The position numbers and the translations under genes were made by a program. From assembly GCF_014651615.1 (NCBI RefSeq), contig NZ_BMXF01000001.1, positions 620,001 through 684,000 on the forward strand: a DNA stretch of 64,000 bases, in the 5' to 3' direction. This document shows positions 35,511 through 45,574 of this stretch, piece by piece; the stretch's first letter is position 1; the number at the start of each line of letters is the position of its first letter. Source of the DNA: Persicitalea jodogahamensis. Lineage in GTDB: Bacteria; Bacteroidota; Bacteroidia; Cytophagales; Spirosomataceae. The notes under the pieces were generated by a model. It was not told the DNA's origin. It was given only the letters and a program-made list of their open reading frames with translations, and did no database searches.

Positions 35511-37169
35511 TTACCACCAAATCCAATAAATCACACAAAATAACCCTACCACCCCGATCGCCCCGTACCGGAACGACGGCGCAACCCTGAACCACTCCCG
35601 CTTGACCATAAAAGCATTCGGGTTATCCTTCCCGCCCGATTGGATAAGGCTGATGGTGACGTGAACCAGCGAGCAAATCCAGAATACGACCCCCATGCGG
35701 TTGAGGAAGGGGAAGGCCGGGAACTGGTACTCGATGAAAGCCGACAGTGCCACGCTAAGAATTGCAGCAACCAAAGCGCCGTTGGCGGTGGCTTTTTTCC
35801 AGAAGAAACCCAATAGGAAAATACTCAGGATACCCGGCGAGATATAGCCCGTATACACCTGAATGTATTCGAAGGCCTGCCCGAAGTTGCGCAGCAGCGG
35901 ACTGACCAGCAATGCGATGATGAAGGCAACCACAATGGCCACGCGGCCCGTCCAGACGGTTTGTTTTTCGCTCATGCCGGGTTGGAAAAACTTCTTGTGA
36001 ATATCCAGCATGTAAATGGTCGAAATACTGTTGGCTTTACCCGCCAGACTCGCCACGATGGCGGCGGTGAGGGCAGCGAAGGCCAGGCCCTTCAAGCCCG
36101 TTGGCAGTAAGTTGAGCAGGACGGGATAGGCGTTGTCGGGCTTCACAATGTTGTTGTCAGTAATGCCACCGATGATAGCCGGATCGGCGTTTTCCTGAAA
36201 AAGTACGTAAGCGGCAAGGCCCGGCAGAACTACGATGAGCGGCATAAACATTTTGAGCACCGAGGCGAAAAGCAACCCGCTGCGGGCCGTTTTGAGGTCG
36301 GCCCCGAGGGCGCGTTGGGTGATGTACTGGTTGCAGCCGAAGTAGTTGAGATTATTGACAAACTGTCCGCCGATGATAAACATCATCACGCCGGGTAGTT
36401 GGTTGTAGGCGTCGATGAAGCCGCCTCGGCCGTCGTGGACACTGTACTCACCGGGCGTGAAAATCATGTGCAGGTGGCTGTCGGCCTTCTGAGCGATCAT
36501 GCTCAGGCCCTCAAACACGCCCGCTCCCGTTCCAACTCGGTCGGAAAGCAAGCCCAGCGCCAAATAAGTAGTCGCCAGGCCGCCAAAAATCAGACAAACT
36601 ACCTGAATGACGTCCGTATAACCGATGACTTTCATGCCCCCCAAGGTGATGACGATGGCGAAGATTACCAGAAAGGTAGCACAAAGCATGAAGCCAAAAC
36701 CCGTCATTTTTTCCAAACTCAATGCCCCGAGGTAGATAATGGATGTCATGTTGACGAAAATGTACAGGAACAGCCAAAACACCGCCATAATCGTCGCCAG
36801 CCGGGTATCGTAGCGCCGCGCCAGGAACTGCGGCATCGTAAAAATATCGTTCTTGAGGTACATGGGCAGAAAGTACACTGCCACGATCAGCAGTGACACC
36901 GCACCGAATAATTCATATACTGAAATAGCAATTCCCAGTTGAAACGCCTGTCCGCTCATGCCGATGAACTGCTCCGCCGAAATGTTAGAAGCAATGATGG
37001 ACGCGCCAATGGCCCACCACGTCAGCGAGCCTTCGGCCAGGAAGAAATCCTTGGCGCTGTCGCCATTCTGCTTGCCCTTGTGGGTGTAGACCCAATAGCC
37101 GTAGCTGGCAACTATGACGAAGTAAACGAGAAAAATGGCGTAATCGAGCGTTTGTAAGCCGAGGGTCAT
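35511..37169 (-). CDS. Sodium/solute symporter (SSS family, SGLT-like)
   Basis: A 552-residue inner-membrane protein with about 14 hydrophobic segments. N-terminal SSS motifs are FFLAEGSLTWWAIGASIIASNISAEQFIGMSG, and the helix-8 region LAGKANSISTIYMLDIHKKF carries the Ser residues of the conserved sodium site. Similarity is to vSGLT-type sugar:sodium carriers, but the substrate is not readable from sequence. It has no catabolic genes next to it. The 3' end lies 2 bp from the right inverted repeat of the GIY-YIG unit, which may have displaced its original terminator. Confidence 0.92.
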   Translation of the reverse strand: MTLGLQTLDYAIFLVYFVIVASYGYWVYTHKGKQNGDSAKDFFLAEGSLTWWAIGASIIASNISAEQFIGMSGQAFQLGIAISVYELFGAVSLLIVAVYFLPMYLKNDIFTMPQFLARRYDTRLATIMAVFWLFLYIFVNMTSIIYLGALSLEKMTGFGFMLCATFLVIFAIVITLGGMKVIGYTDVIQVVCLIFGGLATTYLALGLLSDRVGTGAGVFEGLSMIAQKADSHLHMIFTPGEYSVHDGRGGFIDAYNQLPGVMMFIIGGQFVNNLNYFGCNQYITQRALGADLKTARSGLLFASVLKMFMPLIVVLPGLAAYVLFQENADPAIIGGITDNNIVKPDNAYPVLLNLLPTGLKGLAFAALTAAIVASLAGKANSISTIYMLDIHKKFFQPGMSEKQTVWTGRVAIVVAFIIALLVSPLLRNFGQAFEYIQVYTGYISPGILSIFLLGFFWKKATANGALVAAILSVALSAFIEYQFPAFPFLNRMGVVFWICSLVHVTISLIQSGGKDNPNAFMVKREWFRVAPSFRYGAIGVVGLFCVIYWIWW

Positions 37170-37300
37170 CGAGGAAGGAGTTTATCCAGGTTTTTAGTAC
37201 AAAGCACTATTGCCCTCTCAGTTAATACTCTGCTCGTAAAATAATGCATTTGCCCACCGATTAGGGAGTTTTGAGCCATTCTTCTGAACGATAAAAACAC

Positions 37301-37331
37301 AAAAAGCCGACGCATGGCGCGCCGGCTTTTT
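37301..37331 (-). terminator. Rho-independent terminator after the fasciclin gene
   Basis: AAAAAGCCGACGC (37301-37313) pairs with 37319-37331 with one mismatch around a 5-nt loop. On the minus strand a T-run follows. It lies 29 bp beyond the fasciclin stop codon. Confidence 0.8.
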
Positions 37332-37359
37332 TACTCGTGCTCTCGACTCAGTCCGCGAA

Positions 37360-37911
37360 TTACTCTGGCATTGCCACCGTGTCGATCACGTGAATGACAC
37401 CATTGGACTGGTAGACGTCCTTGATGGTGACGGTGGAAGTACCTCCTTTCTCGTCCATCAGCATCAGTTTCTTGCCTTTCATCATGGCCGTCAAGGTTCC
37501 GCCCTCTACGGTCTTGAAAGTGGCTTTTCCGTTGCCTTCCTTAATGGCAGCAGCGATGGCTTGCGAATCCATCATGCCCGGTACGACGTGGTAGGTCAGG
37601 ATCGTGGTTAATGTGGCCTTGTTTTCAGGTTTTACCAAAGTCTCGACAGTGCCTGCGGGTAGTTTGTCGAACGCCTTATTCGTTGGTGCAAACACCGTGA
37701 AAGGACCGGCTCCCTGCAACGTTTCCACCAAGCCGGCGGCTTTAACGGCGGCCACCAGCGTAGTGTGGTCTTTGGAATTGACGGCGTTTTCGACGATGTT
37801 CTTAGTAGGGTACATCGCAGCTCCGCCCACTTCCACGGTTTTCATGTTTCCCTGCGCAAATGAGACATTGGCAACAAATAGGGCCGCGACAAAAAATGCT
37901 AATTTTTTCAT
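37360..37911 (-). CDS. Exported fasciclin (FAS1) domain protein
   Basis: A 183-residue protein with signal peptide (KLAFFVAALFVANVSFAQ) and one FAS1 domain. The H1 motif GPFTVFAPTNKAFDKLP and the H2 region GVIHVIDTVAMP at the C-terminus are both present. FAS1 domains mediate adhesion or matrix contact; single-domain forms are common in the periplasm or on the surface of Bacteroidota. The gene is monocistronic with its own terminator. Confidence 0.93.
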   Translation of the reverse strand: MKKLAFFVAALFVANVSFAQGNMKTVEVGGAAMYPTKNIVENAVNSKDHTTLVAAVKAAGLVETLQGAGPFTVFAPTNKAFDKLPAGTVETLVKPENKATLTTILTYHVVPGMMDSQAIAAAIKEGNGKATFKTVEGGTLTAMMKGKKLMLMDEKGGTSTVTIKDVYQSNGVIHVIDTVAMPE

Positions 37912-38334
37912 AATGCAATTCGGTTTTGTAATGGATGATTTTTAGTTTGTTGATTTATGGCTCCACTTACGCCTTGTTTTTTCCGGCGGATTTTATTGGA
38001 GTGTTTATTTGAAAAAATAAATACTCATAGTATTGAAATTGAGTGCTTTATGAATCAATATAATTCAAGAAAGAGTTTGGGAAGCAGCTACACTCAATGA
38101 AAAAAGGGGATGTCCACCGGACATCCCCTCTGAAAAACTACATCCGTACCCTATGCGGAGTCACCTCGCCCCAGGCTCTTCATTACCGATATGAATGATC
38201 GCTATTTCTGGCAGATGAATGAGCGCAGTCATCGCGTCGGTGCTCCGGCGAGACAGCCGGTAAGCCGTTCCTTTCTTGGTTGGAAAGTAAAGGTTGGATT
38301 TCGAATAAGGACGTTGGTCGTTTTCTGGTCGAGC
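37912..38334. other. Gene-free stretch upstream of the fasciclin gene
   Basis: This 423-bp stretch holds the fasciclin promoter region and the minus-strand terminator at 38105-38129. A plus-strand frame at 38191-38781 enters the beta-barrel gene antisense and is judged spurious. Nothing else is recognised. Confidence 0.6.
38105..38129 (-). terminator. Rho-independent terminator (minus strand)
   Basis: The perfect 11-bp stem AGGGGATGTCC / GGACATCCCCT surrounds a 3-nt loop. On the minus strand it is followed by a T-run. It lies about 205 bp beyond the end of the exported protein gene at 38335. Confidence 0.8.
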
Positions 38335-39294
38335 CTACTTTTCGCTGCGTTGCCCTGGTCTTTTCTTTTGTCCGAACTTTATTACAAAGTCAACATAAGG
38401 GAAAGCGAAGAAGGGGGCATCTTCACCGACGGGTACCCAAAGGGCCAAATCCACGGCCATTTTTTCTCCGAAAAACCGTACACCGCCCGACAAAATACCG
38501 ACGCCCGAATCGCCCTGGCGGGGAATGATAATCCAGTTTTCAGTCACGACGCCTACCTTTCGGCCCAGTCGCGACATGTAGCTCAGGTTGATGACGGGGC
38601 TGGCGCTGATTTCTCCCTGCGCAAAGCCCCAACCCAGGCCCACGGAGCCGTTTCGCTCGGCTCCGCCGATGGTCATGATACCATATCCCACACCGGCGAA
38701 ATTGGTTTCTATGCCGTCTTTACGCTGTACTCCTGTCTGAATGTCAAAATCATAAGTACGATTGAAAACACCAATGGCTAGCGCTCCGATTCCAAACGTT
38801 ACCTTTGATTGGGTAGGAAAACTAACTTTGGGAGTTAAGAAAAGTACCTGCCAGTCGCGGAAAGTGGGATTCAGGACAAAACCTCCGCCCATCGTGAAAT
38901 GATCCGTGATACCCACTTCCACGGAATTGAGGAGAAGCAGAGAATTCTGGTAGTAGCCTTCGCCCTTGCTCAGCGATAGAGCCGAGGGCGCAAACAGGTA
39001 GCGGGTATAATGTGGATTGTTGAACCAGTACCTGCCTTTGTTATAGAAGCCGTTATCGTTTTTTTCGATGCTCTCTATCTTATCCGCCGTCACAGCGATC
39101 TCCCCCAGATTGTCAGTTCTGATCCGCGCACCCACGGGCGACTCGGATAGCAGCACGCCACGCAGCTGGGTGCCGTCTTTGAGGAAAATGACAGCGTTCA
39201 CGGGAAAGGCGACGGTCGAATCGAGGTCCTGGGCCCGGGCACTCGCAGCCGTAAAAACGGCAAACAGCAGCAGGGTGAGAATGCGAGCTATCAT
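38335..39294 (-). CDS. Exported beta-rich protein, probable outer-membrane
   Basis: A 319-residue protein with signal peptide (ILTLLLFAVFTAASARAQ). Residues 30-75 form a small domain seen in many Bacteroidota proteins (VIFLKDGTQLRGVLLSESPV ... IAVTADKIESIEK). The rest is a series of amphipathic strands with Gly and aromatics, suggesting a beta-barrel (GDSGVGILSGGVRFFGEKMAVDLAL). No enzymatic motif is seen. It is flanked by a divergent peptidase gene and followed by a terminator. Function unknown. Confidence 0.72.
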   Translation of the reverse strand: MIARILTLLLFAVFTAASARAQDLDSTVAFPVNAVIFLKDGTQLRGVLLSESPVGARIRTDNLGEIAVTADKIESIEKNDNGFYNKGRYWFNNPHYTRYLFAPSALSLSKGEGYYQNSLLLLNSVEVGITDHFTMGGGFVLNPTFRDWQVLFLTPKVSFPTQSKVTFGIGALAIGVFNRTYDFDIQTGVQRKDGIETNFAGVGYGIMTIGGAERNGSVGLGWGFAQGEISASPVINLSYMSRLGRKVGVVTENWIIIPRQGDSGVGILSGGVRFFGEKMAVDLALWVPVGEDAPFFAFPYVDFVIKFGQKKRPGQRSEK

Positions 39295-39439
39295 AGCGCT
39301 TTTTTGTGATAAAACTACGGAGAAAACTCGTGTCTTAACCTAACAATTGCTCATTATTTTTTGTAAATATCAGGCCAAGCATACGCCTTTTTTATTTTCT
39401 CAAAAGAGAAGGGAGCAAGACTACCCCATTGGAACTGCC

Positions 39440-39471
39440 ATTGCTTGTCTTACAAACCAATCGTACTTTTG
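39440..39471 (+). promoter_or_regulatory. Candidate promoter of the S9 peptidase gene
   Basis: TACTTTTG at 39464-39471 matches TAnnTTTG, and ATTG at 39440-39443 lies 20 bp upstream as a weak -33. The ATG at 39506 is 34 bp downstream. The position argues against the longer in-frame start at 39347. Confidence 0.4.
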
Positions 39472-39505
39472 CTCAATGCTCCAAGATCAATTCAATCTTG
39501 CAAAA

Positions 39506-41617
39506 ATGAACTATAAACTACTCGGAATGACCCTGCTTACCGCCACGCTACTCCACCCCGACGGAGAGGCGCAAAAAATAAACTACCCGACCACCAAAAA
39601 AATCGACCATGTGGACGACTACCACGGTACCAAAGTCGCCGATCCTTACCGCTGGCTGGAAGACGACCGCTCTGACGAGACAGCCGCCTGGGTCAAGGCC
39701 GAGAACGAGGTGACGTTCGGGTATCTGGGCAAGATTCCCTTCAAACAGAAGATTTTTGACGACCTGGAAAAGGCCTACAACTACCCCAAGTTCTCGGCTC
39801 CCCGCAAGAAAGGCGACTACTTCTATTTTTATAAAAACGACGGTCTGCAAAACCAATCGGTGCTGTATCGGCAGAAGGGGCTAAACGGGACACCCGAGGT
39901 AGTATTGGACCCCAATCAACTCTCCGCCGATGGCACTACACGGCTTACGGTGTTCAGCCTGTCGAAAAATGGCAACTACGCCGTCTGCGGTTTCTCGCAG
40001 GGCGGCTCCGACTGGCAGGAATACCAGGTCATGGACATGAAAACTCTGAGAATGCTGTCCGACAAGGTAGAATGGGTGAAAGTATCGGGTGCAGCCTGGC
40101 AGGGGGATGGTTTTTATTACAGCCGCTATCCCAAGCCTGAGGGCAGTGCGCTGGCCGCTAAAAATGAGAATCACCAGGTATTTTACCACAAAGTGGGTAC
40201 GGCGCAGTCCAGCGATAAGCTGATTTACGAAGACCCAACCAATCCGCAACGCTTTCACACGGTCAGTACTACGGAGGATGAGCAATATGCTTCACTCTAC
40301 CTGAGTGATCGGGGCAAAGGTCTGGATGGCAATGGCCTGTGGGTAATGAAGCGCGGTGAAGCCAAATTCACGCCTATCAAAGAAGAAATCACCGACTTTT
40401 CGTACAGCATTGTCGAGAACATTGACGGCGGCTTCCTGATCGAAACCAACGAAAACGCTCCCAACGGGAAAGTGATGAAGTACATCACCAAAACCCAAGA
40501 CTGGCAGCCTTTCCTGCCCGAAAAAGCCGAGCCGCTCCTAAGCGCAGGTACCGCCGGGGGCAAGCTATTCGCCGAGTACTCTAAAGATGTCACCTCGCGC
40601 GTCTATGTCTATGACATGCAAGGCAAAATGCAGAATGAGGTCAAACTACCCGGCCTGGGGTCGGCGGGGGGCTTTGGTGGCGAGCAGGACGATAAGTTTG
40701 TGTTTTACACCTATACCTCTTTCAACTACCCACCGACGATCTTCCGCTACGACATTGCTTCGGAGAAAAGCAGCATTTTCCGTGAGCCGGAGGTTAGCTT
40801 TAAGCCCGAGGACTACGAAACCAAGCAGGTTTTCTATCCCAGCAAGGACGGTACCAAAATCCCGGCCTTTATCGTGTATAAAAAAGGCCTGAAAATGGAC
40901 GGCAAGAACCCGACAGTTTTGTACGGCTATGGTGGCTTCAACATCAGCCTACCGCCATCGTTCAGCCCGACGCGCATTCCATTTCTGGACCAGGGTGGTA
41001 TTTTCGTACAAGCCAACCTGCGCGGCGGTAGCGAGTACGGCGAAACCTGGCACGAACAGGGCATGAAGCTCAACAAGCAAAATGTGTTCGACGATTTCAT
41101 TGCCGCCGCCGAGTACCTTGTCAAGGAGAAATACACCTCGCCCGATTACCTGGCCGTGCAGGGCGGCTCCAACGGAGGGCTTCTCGTGGGAGCTGTAGTT
41201 AATCAACGGCCCGAACTATTTAAAGTGGCTCTGCCCGCCGTGGGCGTGATGGACATGCTGCGTTTCCACAAGTTTACCATCGGCTGGAACTGGATCGCCG
41301 ACTACGGCAGCAGCGACAACGCCGACGAGTTCGCGTATCAGTACAAGTACTCGCCTTTGCATAATATCAAGGAGGGCGGGAAGTACCCCGCTACACTCAT
41401 CACCACTGCCGACCACGACGACCGCGTAGTGCCCGCGCACTCATTCAAGTACGCTGCGACATTGCAGGAAAAAGCGGGCGCATCGTCCACCAACCCATTA
41501 TTGATCCGGATCGATACAAACTCGGGCCACGGCGCCAGCAATACCAAGAAGGCCCTGGAAACCACGGCGGATTTGTACGCTTTTGTTTTCAAAAATATGG
41601 GACTGGTCTGGAAGTGA
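39506..41617 (+). CDS. Prolyl oligopeptidase-family serine peptidase (S9A)
   Basis: A 703-residue exported peptidase. A short signal (MNYKLLGMTLLTATLLHPDGEAQ) is followed by PTTKKIDHVDDYHGTKVADP and YRWLEDD, typical of the S9A propeller N-terminus. The alpha/beta-hydrolase domain carries the nucleophile Ser in GGSNGGLL (Ser near 555), Asp in TTADHDDRVVPAHS and His in SGHGAS. It cleaves short proline-containing peptides, probably in the periplasm. The ATG at 39506 is preferred because it gives a signal peptide and follows a -7 box. Confidence 0.93.
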   Translation: MNYKLLGMTLLTATLLHPDGEAQKINYPTTKKIDHVDDYHGTKVADPYRWLEDDRSDETAAWVKAENEVTFGYLGKIPFKQKIFDDLEKAYNYPKFSAPRKKGDYFYFYKNDGLQNQSVLYRQKGLNGTPEVVLDPNQLSADGTTRLTVFSLSKNGNYAVCGFSQGGSDWQEYQVMDMKTLRMLSDKVEWVKVSGAAWQGDGFYYSRYPKPEGSALAAKNENHQVFYHKVGTAQSSDKLIYEDPTNPQRFHTVSTTEDEQYASLYLSDRGKGLDGNGLWVMKRGEAKFTPIKEEITDFSYSIVENIDGGFLIETNENAPNGKVMKYITKTQDWQPFLPEKAEPLLSAGTAGGKLFAEYSKDVTSRVYVYDMQGKMQNEVKLPGLGSAGGFGGEQDDKFVFYTYTSFNYPPTIFRYDIASEKSSIFREPEVSFKPEDYETKQVFYPSKDGTKIPAFIVYKKGLKMDGKNPTVLYGYGGFNISLPPSFSPTRIPFLDQGGIFVQANLRGGSEYGETWHEQGMKLNKQNVFDDFIAAAEYLVKEKYTSPDYLAVQGGSNGGLLVGAVVNQRPELFKVALPAVGVMDMLRFHKFTIGWNWIADYGSSDNADEFAYQYKYSPLHNIKEGGKYPATLITTADHDDRVVPAHSFKYAATLQEKAGASSTNPLLIRIDTNSGHGASNTKKALETTADLYAFVFKNMGLVWK

Positions 41618-41663
41618 GGAGGGGAATCTTTATTTCGTGCCTGGAGCATAAAGAAATAGCATC

Positions 41664-42578
41664 ATGTTAATCTCAAAAAATGTAAGAATAGGCCGCATCA
41701 TATCGGGAACGGGGCGGTACGCTGCGTTGGATTTATTGATATGTGTTGCGGCGTTTTTGGTTAATGAATACGTGGTCAGCCGCTATTTTGTATTTCCGGC
41801 GGTTATCCCTACCATCCTGGGTACTGCCCTTGCTTTTTTTGTCGGTTTCAATAACAATCAGTCCTATGATCGCTGGTGGGAGGCCCGGAAAATTTGGGGA
41901 GCAATCGTCAACGACTCCCGCACCTGGGCCAGACAAATCATTCAGTACACTACCTCCTCAGAGAGTCTATCCGAAGCGGAACTCCTTAGTCTGAGGCGCA
42001 TCGCGGTCAAGCGACACATTGCTTTTCTGTATGCGCTGAAAAAGAATCTGCGGAAGTCAGGTGTCTCTGAGCACGATAAATTCATTGATCCAGAGGAGTT
42101 CGCCTACGTAGAAAAAGACATGAATGTTCCCAACGCCATTCTCTCTTACCAGTCGAAGCTCGTGGAAGATCTATACAAAAGGGAAGCCATCGACGGATTC
42201 CAGTTTATGGAAATGAACCGGATGGTTGTCAATTTCTGCGATGAAATGGGTAAGTCCGAACGCATTGCCAATACGGTCTTTCCTACTACATACAACTACT
42301 ACACCCGTTCTTTTATCTGGATTTTCATAATCAGCACGACCATGGTAACCGCCAATTCCATCGGCCCTTGGTCTGTATTGTTTGGAGCGTTGGTCGGTTA
42401 TGTCTTCCTGACCACCCACTCGGTAGGTCAGGCGTTGGTCAACCCATTCGAGCCATTGCCTACCGGAGTGCCACTGGATCAGATCACCCGGACCATCGAG
42501 ATAAATCTGCTGCAAATGCTGGGAGAAACCGATATTCCGGAGCCTGTACAGAGTGTCGATGGGGAATATGTGCTTTGA
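41664..42578 (+). CDS. Bestrophin-family anion channel
   Basis: A 304-residue membrane protein of the bestrophin/UPF0187 family. It has hydrophobic helices near residues 20-60 and 215-255. Family stretches GFNNNQSYDRWWEARKIWG and NPFEPLPTGVPLDQITRTIE are visible. Bacterial homologues form pentameric channels that pass anions or, in some, cations. It follows the S9 peptidase gene by 46 bp on the same strand, but a functional link is not evident. Confidence 0.92.
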   Translation: MLISKNVRIGRIISGTGRYAALDLLICVAAFLVNEYVVSRYFVFPAVIPTILGTALAFFVGFNNNQSYDRWWEARKIWGAIVNDSRTWARQIIQYTTSSESLSEAELLSLRRIAVKRHIAFLYALKKNLRKSGVSEHDKFIDPEEFAYVEKDMNVPNAILSYQSKLVEDLYKREAIDGFQFMEMNRMVVNFCDEMGKSERIANTVFPTTYNYYTRSFIWIFIISTTMVTANSIGPWSVLFGALVGYVFLTTHSVGQALVNPFEPLPTGVPLDQITRTIEINLLQMLGETDIPEPVQSVDGEYVL

Positions 42579-42694
42579 GCTTTTAAAAATTCTTAACAAA
42601 AAATCGAAATCAATTCAGGCTCACAGGCGTTTAGGTTATCGAAAAACCAAGTATCATTGCACCAACAACAGTTAATGCATCAACCTAATCGAAA

Positions 42695-44752
42695 ATGATT
42701 TGTAAAACAAAATTGCTGGCTCTGGCCCTGTGTGGCGTAGGGGTTCTGCAAACCAATGCCTTTGCCCAAAAGAAAGAAGTAAAGCCCCTGACCCCGGAGA
42801 AGTTTATCGACCCCGCGAACATGGATACTTCCGTAAAACCGGGCGATGATTTCTACACTTACGCCAGCGGCAACTGGATCAAAAACAACCCAGTCCCGGC
42901 CAAGGAGACGCGCTGGGGTAGTTTTAATGTGCTGCGCGACTTCAATATAGAAGCCGTACGCGGTCTGCTGGAAGACGCCGCCGCTAACAAAAACGCCCCG
43001 GCGGGTTCGGTCGAGCGGCGCGTGAGCGATTTTTACAAGTCGGCAATGGACAGTGTTGCAATCGATAAACTCGGCTACACGCCTATAAAGTCTGACTTGC
43101 AGAAGGTCAACGCCATTAACAGTAAGCAAGCCGCCATTACGCAAATCGCCAAAGCCCGCACCGTGGGTGAGGGAAGTCCTTTTTTCGGCTTTTATGTAGG
43201 GCAGGATCGTAAGGATGTGGAGGTGATGATCCCGCAGTTTTCGCAGGGCGGCACCACGCTGCCCGACCGCGACTACTACCTGAAAGACGACGCCCGCAGC
43301 CAGAAAATCCGCGCTGCCTACAACGACTATATCGTGAAGCTGTTCACGCTCACGGGTACTTCCGAAACGCAGGCCAAGGCGAACGCCAACGCCATCATGA
43401 AGCTGGAAACCGAACTGGCCCGCGCCCAGATGCCGCGCGTGGAAATGCGTGACCCGCAGAAAACCTACAATAAATTGTCGGTAAAGGATTTCTCCAAAAG
43501 TACCCCGCATTTTAACTGGCAGCAGATTATGCCTATGATGATGGTGACGGGCGAGGATACGGTACTTGTGAATAATCCGGCTTTTTTCGTGAAAGCGGAC
43601 TCGCTGTTTAACGCTACCTCGTTGCCCGATCTGAAAGCCTACCTGACCTGGAATGTGCTGAAATCTTCGGCCAGCTACCTGAGCTCCGATTTTGTGGATG
43701 CGGCTTTTGCTTTCAACCAGGTACTTACCGGACAAAAAGTGCAGACTCCCCGCTGGCAGCGGATGTCCCAACTCACCGACCGCACTATCGGTGAATTGCT
43801 CGGCCAGCTCTACGTGAAAAAATACTTCACGCCCGCCGCCAAGCAGCGCATGGACGAGCTGATCAAAAATCTGGTGAAGGCCTACGAGCAACGCATCAAC
43901 GGGCTGGAATGGATGAGTGCTGAAACCAAGGAAAAAGCGCTTGCTAAACTGCACAACTTCACGCCCAAAATCGGCTACCCCGACAAATGGCAGACCTACG
44001 AGGGATTGTATATCAAGCCGGGCACATTTTACGCCAACGTGAAAAACAGCGATGCCTGGGATTACAAAGACATGGTCAGTCGCCTGGGCAAACCCGTGGA
44101 CCGCACCCGTTGGGGCATGACACCGCCCACGGTGAATGCTTACTACAATCCGGTACTTAACGAGATCGTGTTTCCGGCGGGCATTCTGCAATTCCCCTTC
44201 TTCGATCCCAACGCCGACGATGCGGTCAACTACGGTGGCATTGGTGCCGTAATCGGGCACGAGATTTCGCACGGCTTCGACGACAGCGGCAGCCAGTACG
44301 ACAAAGACGGGTACCTCCGCAACTGGTGGACCGAAAGCGACCGCAAAAAGTTTGTCGGCCTGGCCGACCGCATTGTGGAGCAGTATAACAATTACACGGT
44401 GCTCGACACGATCCACGTCAACGGACGCCTGACGCTAGGTGAAAACATCGGTGATCTGGGTGGACTGAATGCCGCCTACACTGCCTTCAAAATGACACCC
44501 GAAGGGAAATCAGACAAAAAGATCGACGGATTTACGCCCGACCAGCGTTTCTTCCTGGCCTGGGCGCAGGTATGGCGCACCAACATCCTGCCCGAAGCCG
44601 CGGCCCAGCAAGTACTCGTTGACCCGCACTCGCCCGGCGAATGGCGCACCATTGGCCCGCTCATCAACATGGATGCCTGGTACGAAGCGTTTAACGTGAA
44701 GCCAGGCGACAAGCTGTACGTGAAGCCGGAGGACCGGATTTATTTGTGGTAA
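42695..44752 (+). CDS. M13-family zinc metallopeptidase (neprilysin/PepO-like)
   Basis: A 685-residue exported peptidase with signal peptide (TKLLALALCGVGVLQTNAFA). The zinc site HEISH is at 522-526 (VIGHEISHGFDDSG); the third ligand Glu and supporting Asp are in GENIGDLGGLNAAY. Family motifs NAYYNPVLNEIVFPAGILQF and the C-terminal PGDKLYVKPEDRIYLW are present. It degrades peptides in the periplasm or outside. A degenerate heptamer repeat and a terminator follow the stop. No operon partner is clear. Confidence 0.95.
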   Translation: MICKTKLLALALCGVGVLQTNAFAQKKEVKPLTPEKFIDPANMDTSVKPGDDFYTYASGNWIKNNPVPAKETRWGSFNVLRDFNIEAVRGLLEDAAANKNAPAGSVERRVSDFYKSAMDSVAIDKLGYTPIKSDLQKVNAINSKQAAITQIAKARTVGEGSPFFGFYVGQDRKDVEVMIPQFSQGGTTLPDRDYYLKDDARSQKIRAAYNDYIVKLFTLTGTSETQAKANANAIMKLETELARAQMPRVEMRDPQKTYNKLSVKDFSKSTPHFNWQQIMPMMMVTGEDTVLVNNPAFFVKADSLFNATSLPDLKAYLTWNVLKSSASYLSSDFVDAAFAFNQVLTGQKVQTPRWQRMSQLTDRTIGELLGQLYVKKYFTPAAKQRMDELIKNLVKAYEQRINGLEWMSAETKEKALAKLHNFTPKIGYPDKWQTYEGLYIKPGTFYANVKNSDAWDYKDMVSRLGKPVDRTRWGMTPPTVNAYYNPVLNEIVFPAGILQFPFFDPNADDAVNYGGIGAVIGHEISHGFDDSGSQYDKDGYLRNWWTESDRKKFVGLADRIVEQYNNYTVLDTIHVNGRLTLGENIGDLGGLNAAYTAFKMTPEGKSDKKIDGFTPDQRFFLAWAQVWRTNILPEAAAQQVLVDPHSPGEWRTIGPLINMDAWYEAFNVKPGDKLYVKPEDRIYLW

Positions 44753-44833
44753 GGAAGCAGTTTTATCGGCGGTCGGCTTTCGGCCTTTTCATTAGTGCAG
44801 GAAGCAACAACGATATTGATCGAATAACAAAAG

Positions 44834-44865
44834 GAAGGGCCTGGCAGAATTCTGCCAGGCCCTTC
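44834..44865. terminator. Perfect 32-bp palindrome, bidirectional terminator
   Basis: GAAGGGCCTGGCAGAA (44834-44849) is followed directly by its complement (44850-44865), so only a minimal loop can form. Short T- and A-tracts flank it. It lies between the convergent M13 and DUF2911 genes. Confidence 0.8.
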
Positions 44866-44904
44866 TTACTATAAGCCGGAAGCCTATGGCCGACGGCCAA
44901 TCGC

Positions 44905-45483
44905 CTAAAATACAATCGGTACCTCCACCATTCCTGTGCCCCAGGCCATACGCATGAGTACTTCCTTGTCATTGCCTTTGGCAAACTGGATTGCGAAATT
45001 CTCGACAGATTCTGAAATTTCCTTTCCTGCCACGTTTACGCGCAGTACGTCATATTTCGGGTCGTAGCTATACGCACCCCACTGATCCAGGTCGCTGCTC
45101 AGGATAATGGTCATATCCTGGCTTTGCTCATTGGCCTGAGCCAGCAGCGCGTAAGTACCGGCTTTAACCTTCTTGCCCATGATCGTGGCGTCCTCGTAGA
45201 ACTTGATTTCGGGGGCTTCGTTGGCACCCACACGCCACACTTTGCCGATCGGAATCAGATTGCCGACTACCTCGCGGCCATTCAGGGCAGGACGGCTGTA
45301 AATGACCCGTACCTTGGCGGTTTCGCCTTTTATCTTATCGGGCGCAAACTTGCGATCGTGAGCGTAGTCATCAGGGTAATAGGCCATGTCCATCGGACTT
45401 TTGTCGATGCCCCGGAAAGTCTGGGCCTGGGCTTTGAATGTGAAAAGTGCGCAAATGCACAGAAGTAAAGCGGTAGTTTTCAT
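44905..45483 (-). CDS. Exported DUF2911 protein
   Basis: A 192-residue protein with signal peptide (MKTTALLLCICALFTFKAQAQ). The DUF2911 core reads KVRVIYSRPALNGREVVGNL, IPIGKVWRVGANEAPEIKFY and KVKAGTYALLAQ, followed by a C-terminal domain ending ALxxFAIQFAKG-like. The fold is beta-rich, and function is unknown; the family is widespread and often encoded alone in Bacteroidota. The ATG at 45483 is chosen over the one at 45510 because it starts the signal peptide. Confidence 0.92.
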   Translation of the reverse strand: MKTTALLLCICALFTFKAQAQTFRGIDKSPMDMAYYPDDYAHDRKFAPDKIKGETAKVRVIYSRPALNGREVVGNLIPIGKVWRVGANEAPEIKFYEDATIMGKKVKAGTYALLAQANEQSQDMTIILSSDLDQWGAYSYDPKYDVLRVNVAGKEISESVENFAIQFAKGNDKEVLMRMAWGTGMVEVPIVF

Positions 45484-45574
45484 TGTTTGGTTGGTTGTTT
45501 CTTGATTCATAAATATTAATAAACGCGCCTCGAAGATAGCTAGTCAGGAATGAAAGTCCGACATAAGTATAAAA

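Noticed and set aside
38191-38781. 196-residue plus-strand frame
   Set aside because: Most of it is antisense to the exported beta-rich protein gene, with a composition unlike real proteins and no family match.
42680-44416. 578-residue minus-strand frame opposite the M13 peptidase
   Set aside because: Long only because of codon bias on the opposite strand; the M13 frame is complete with its zinc site.
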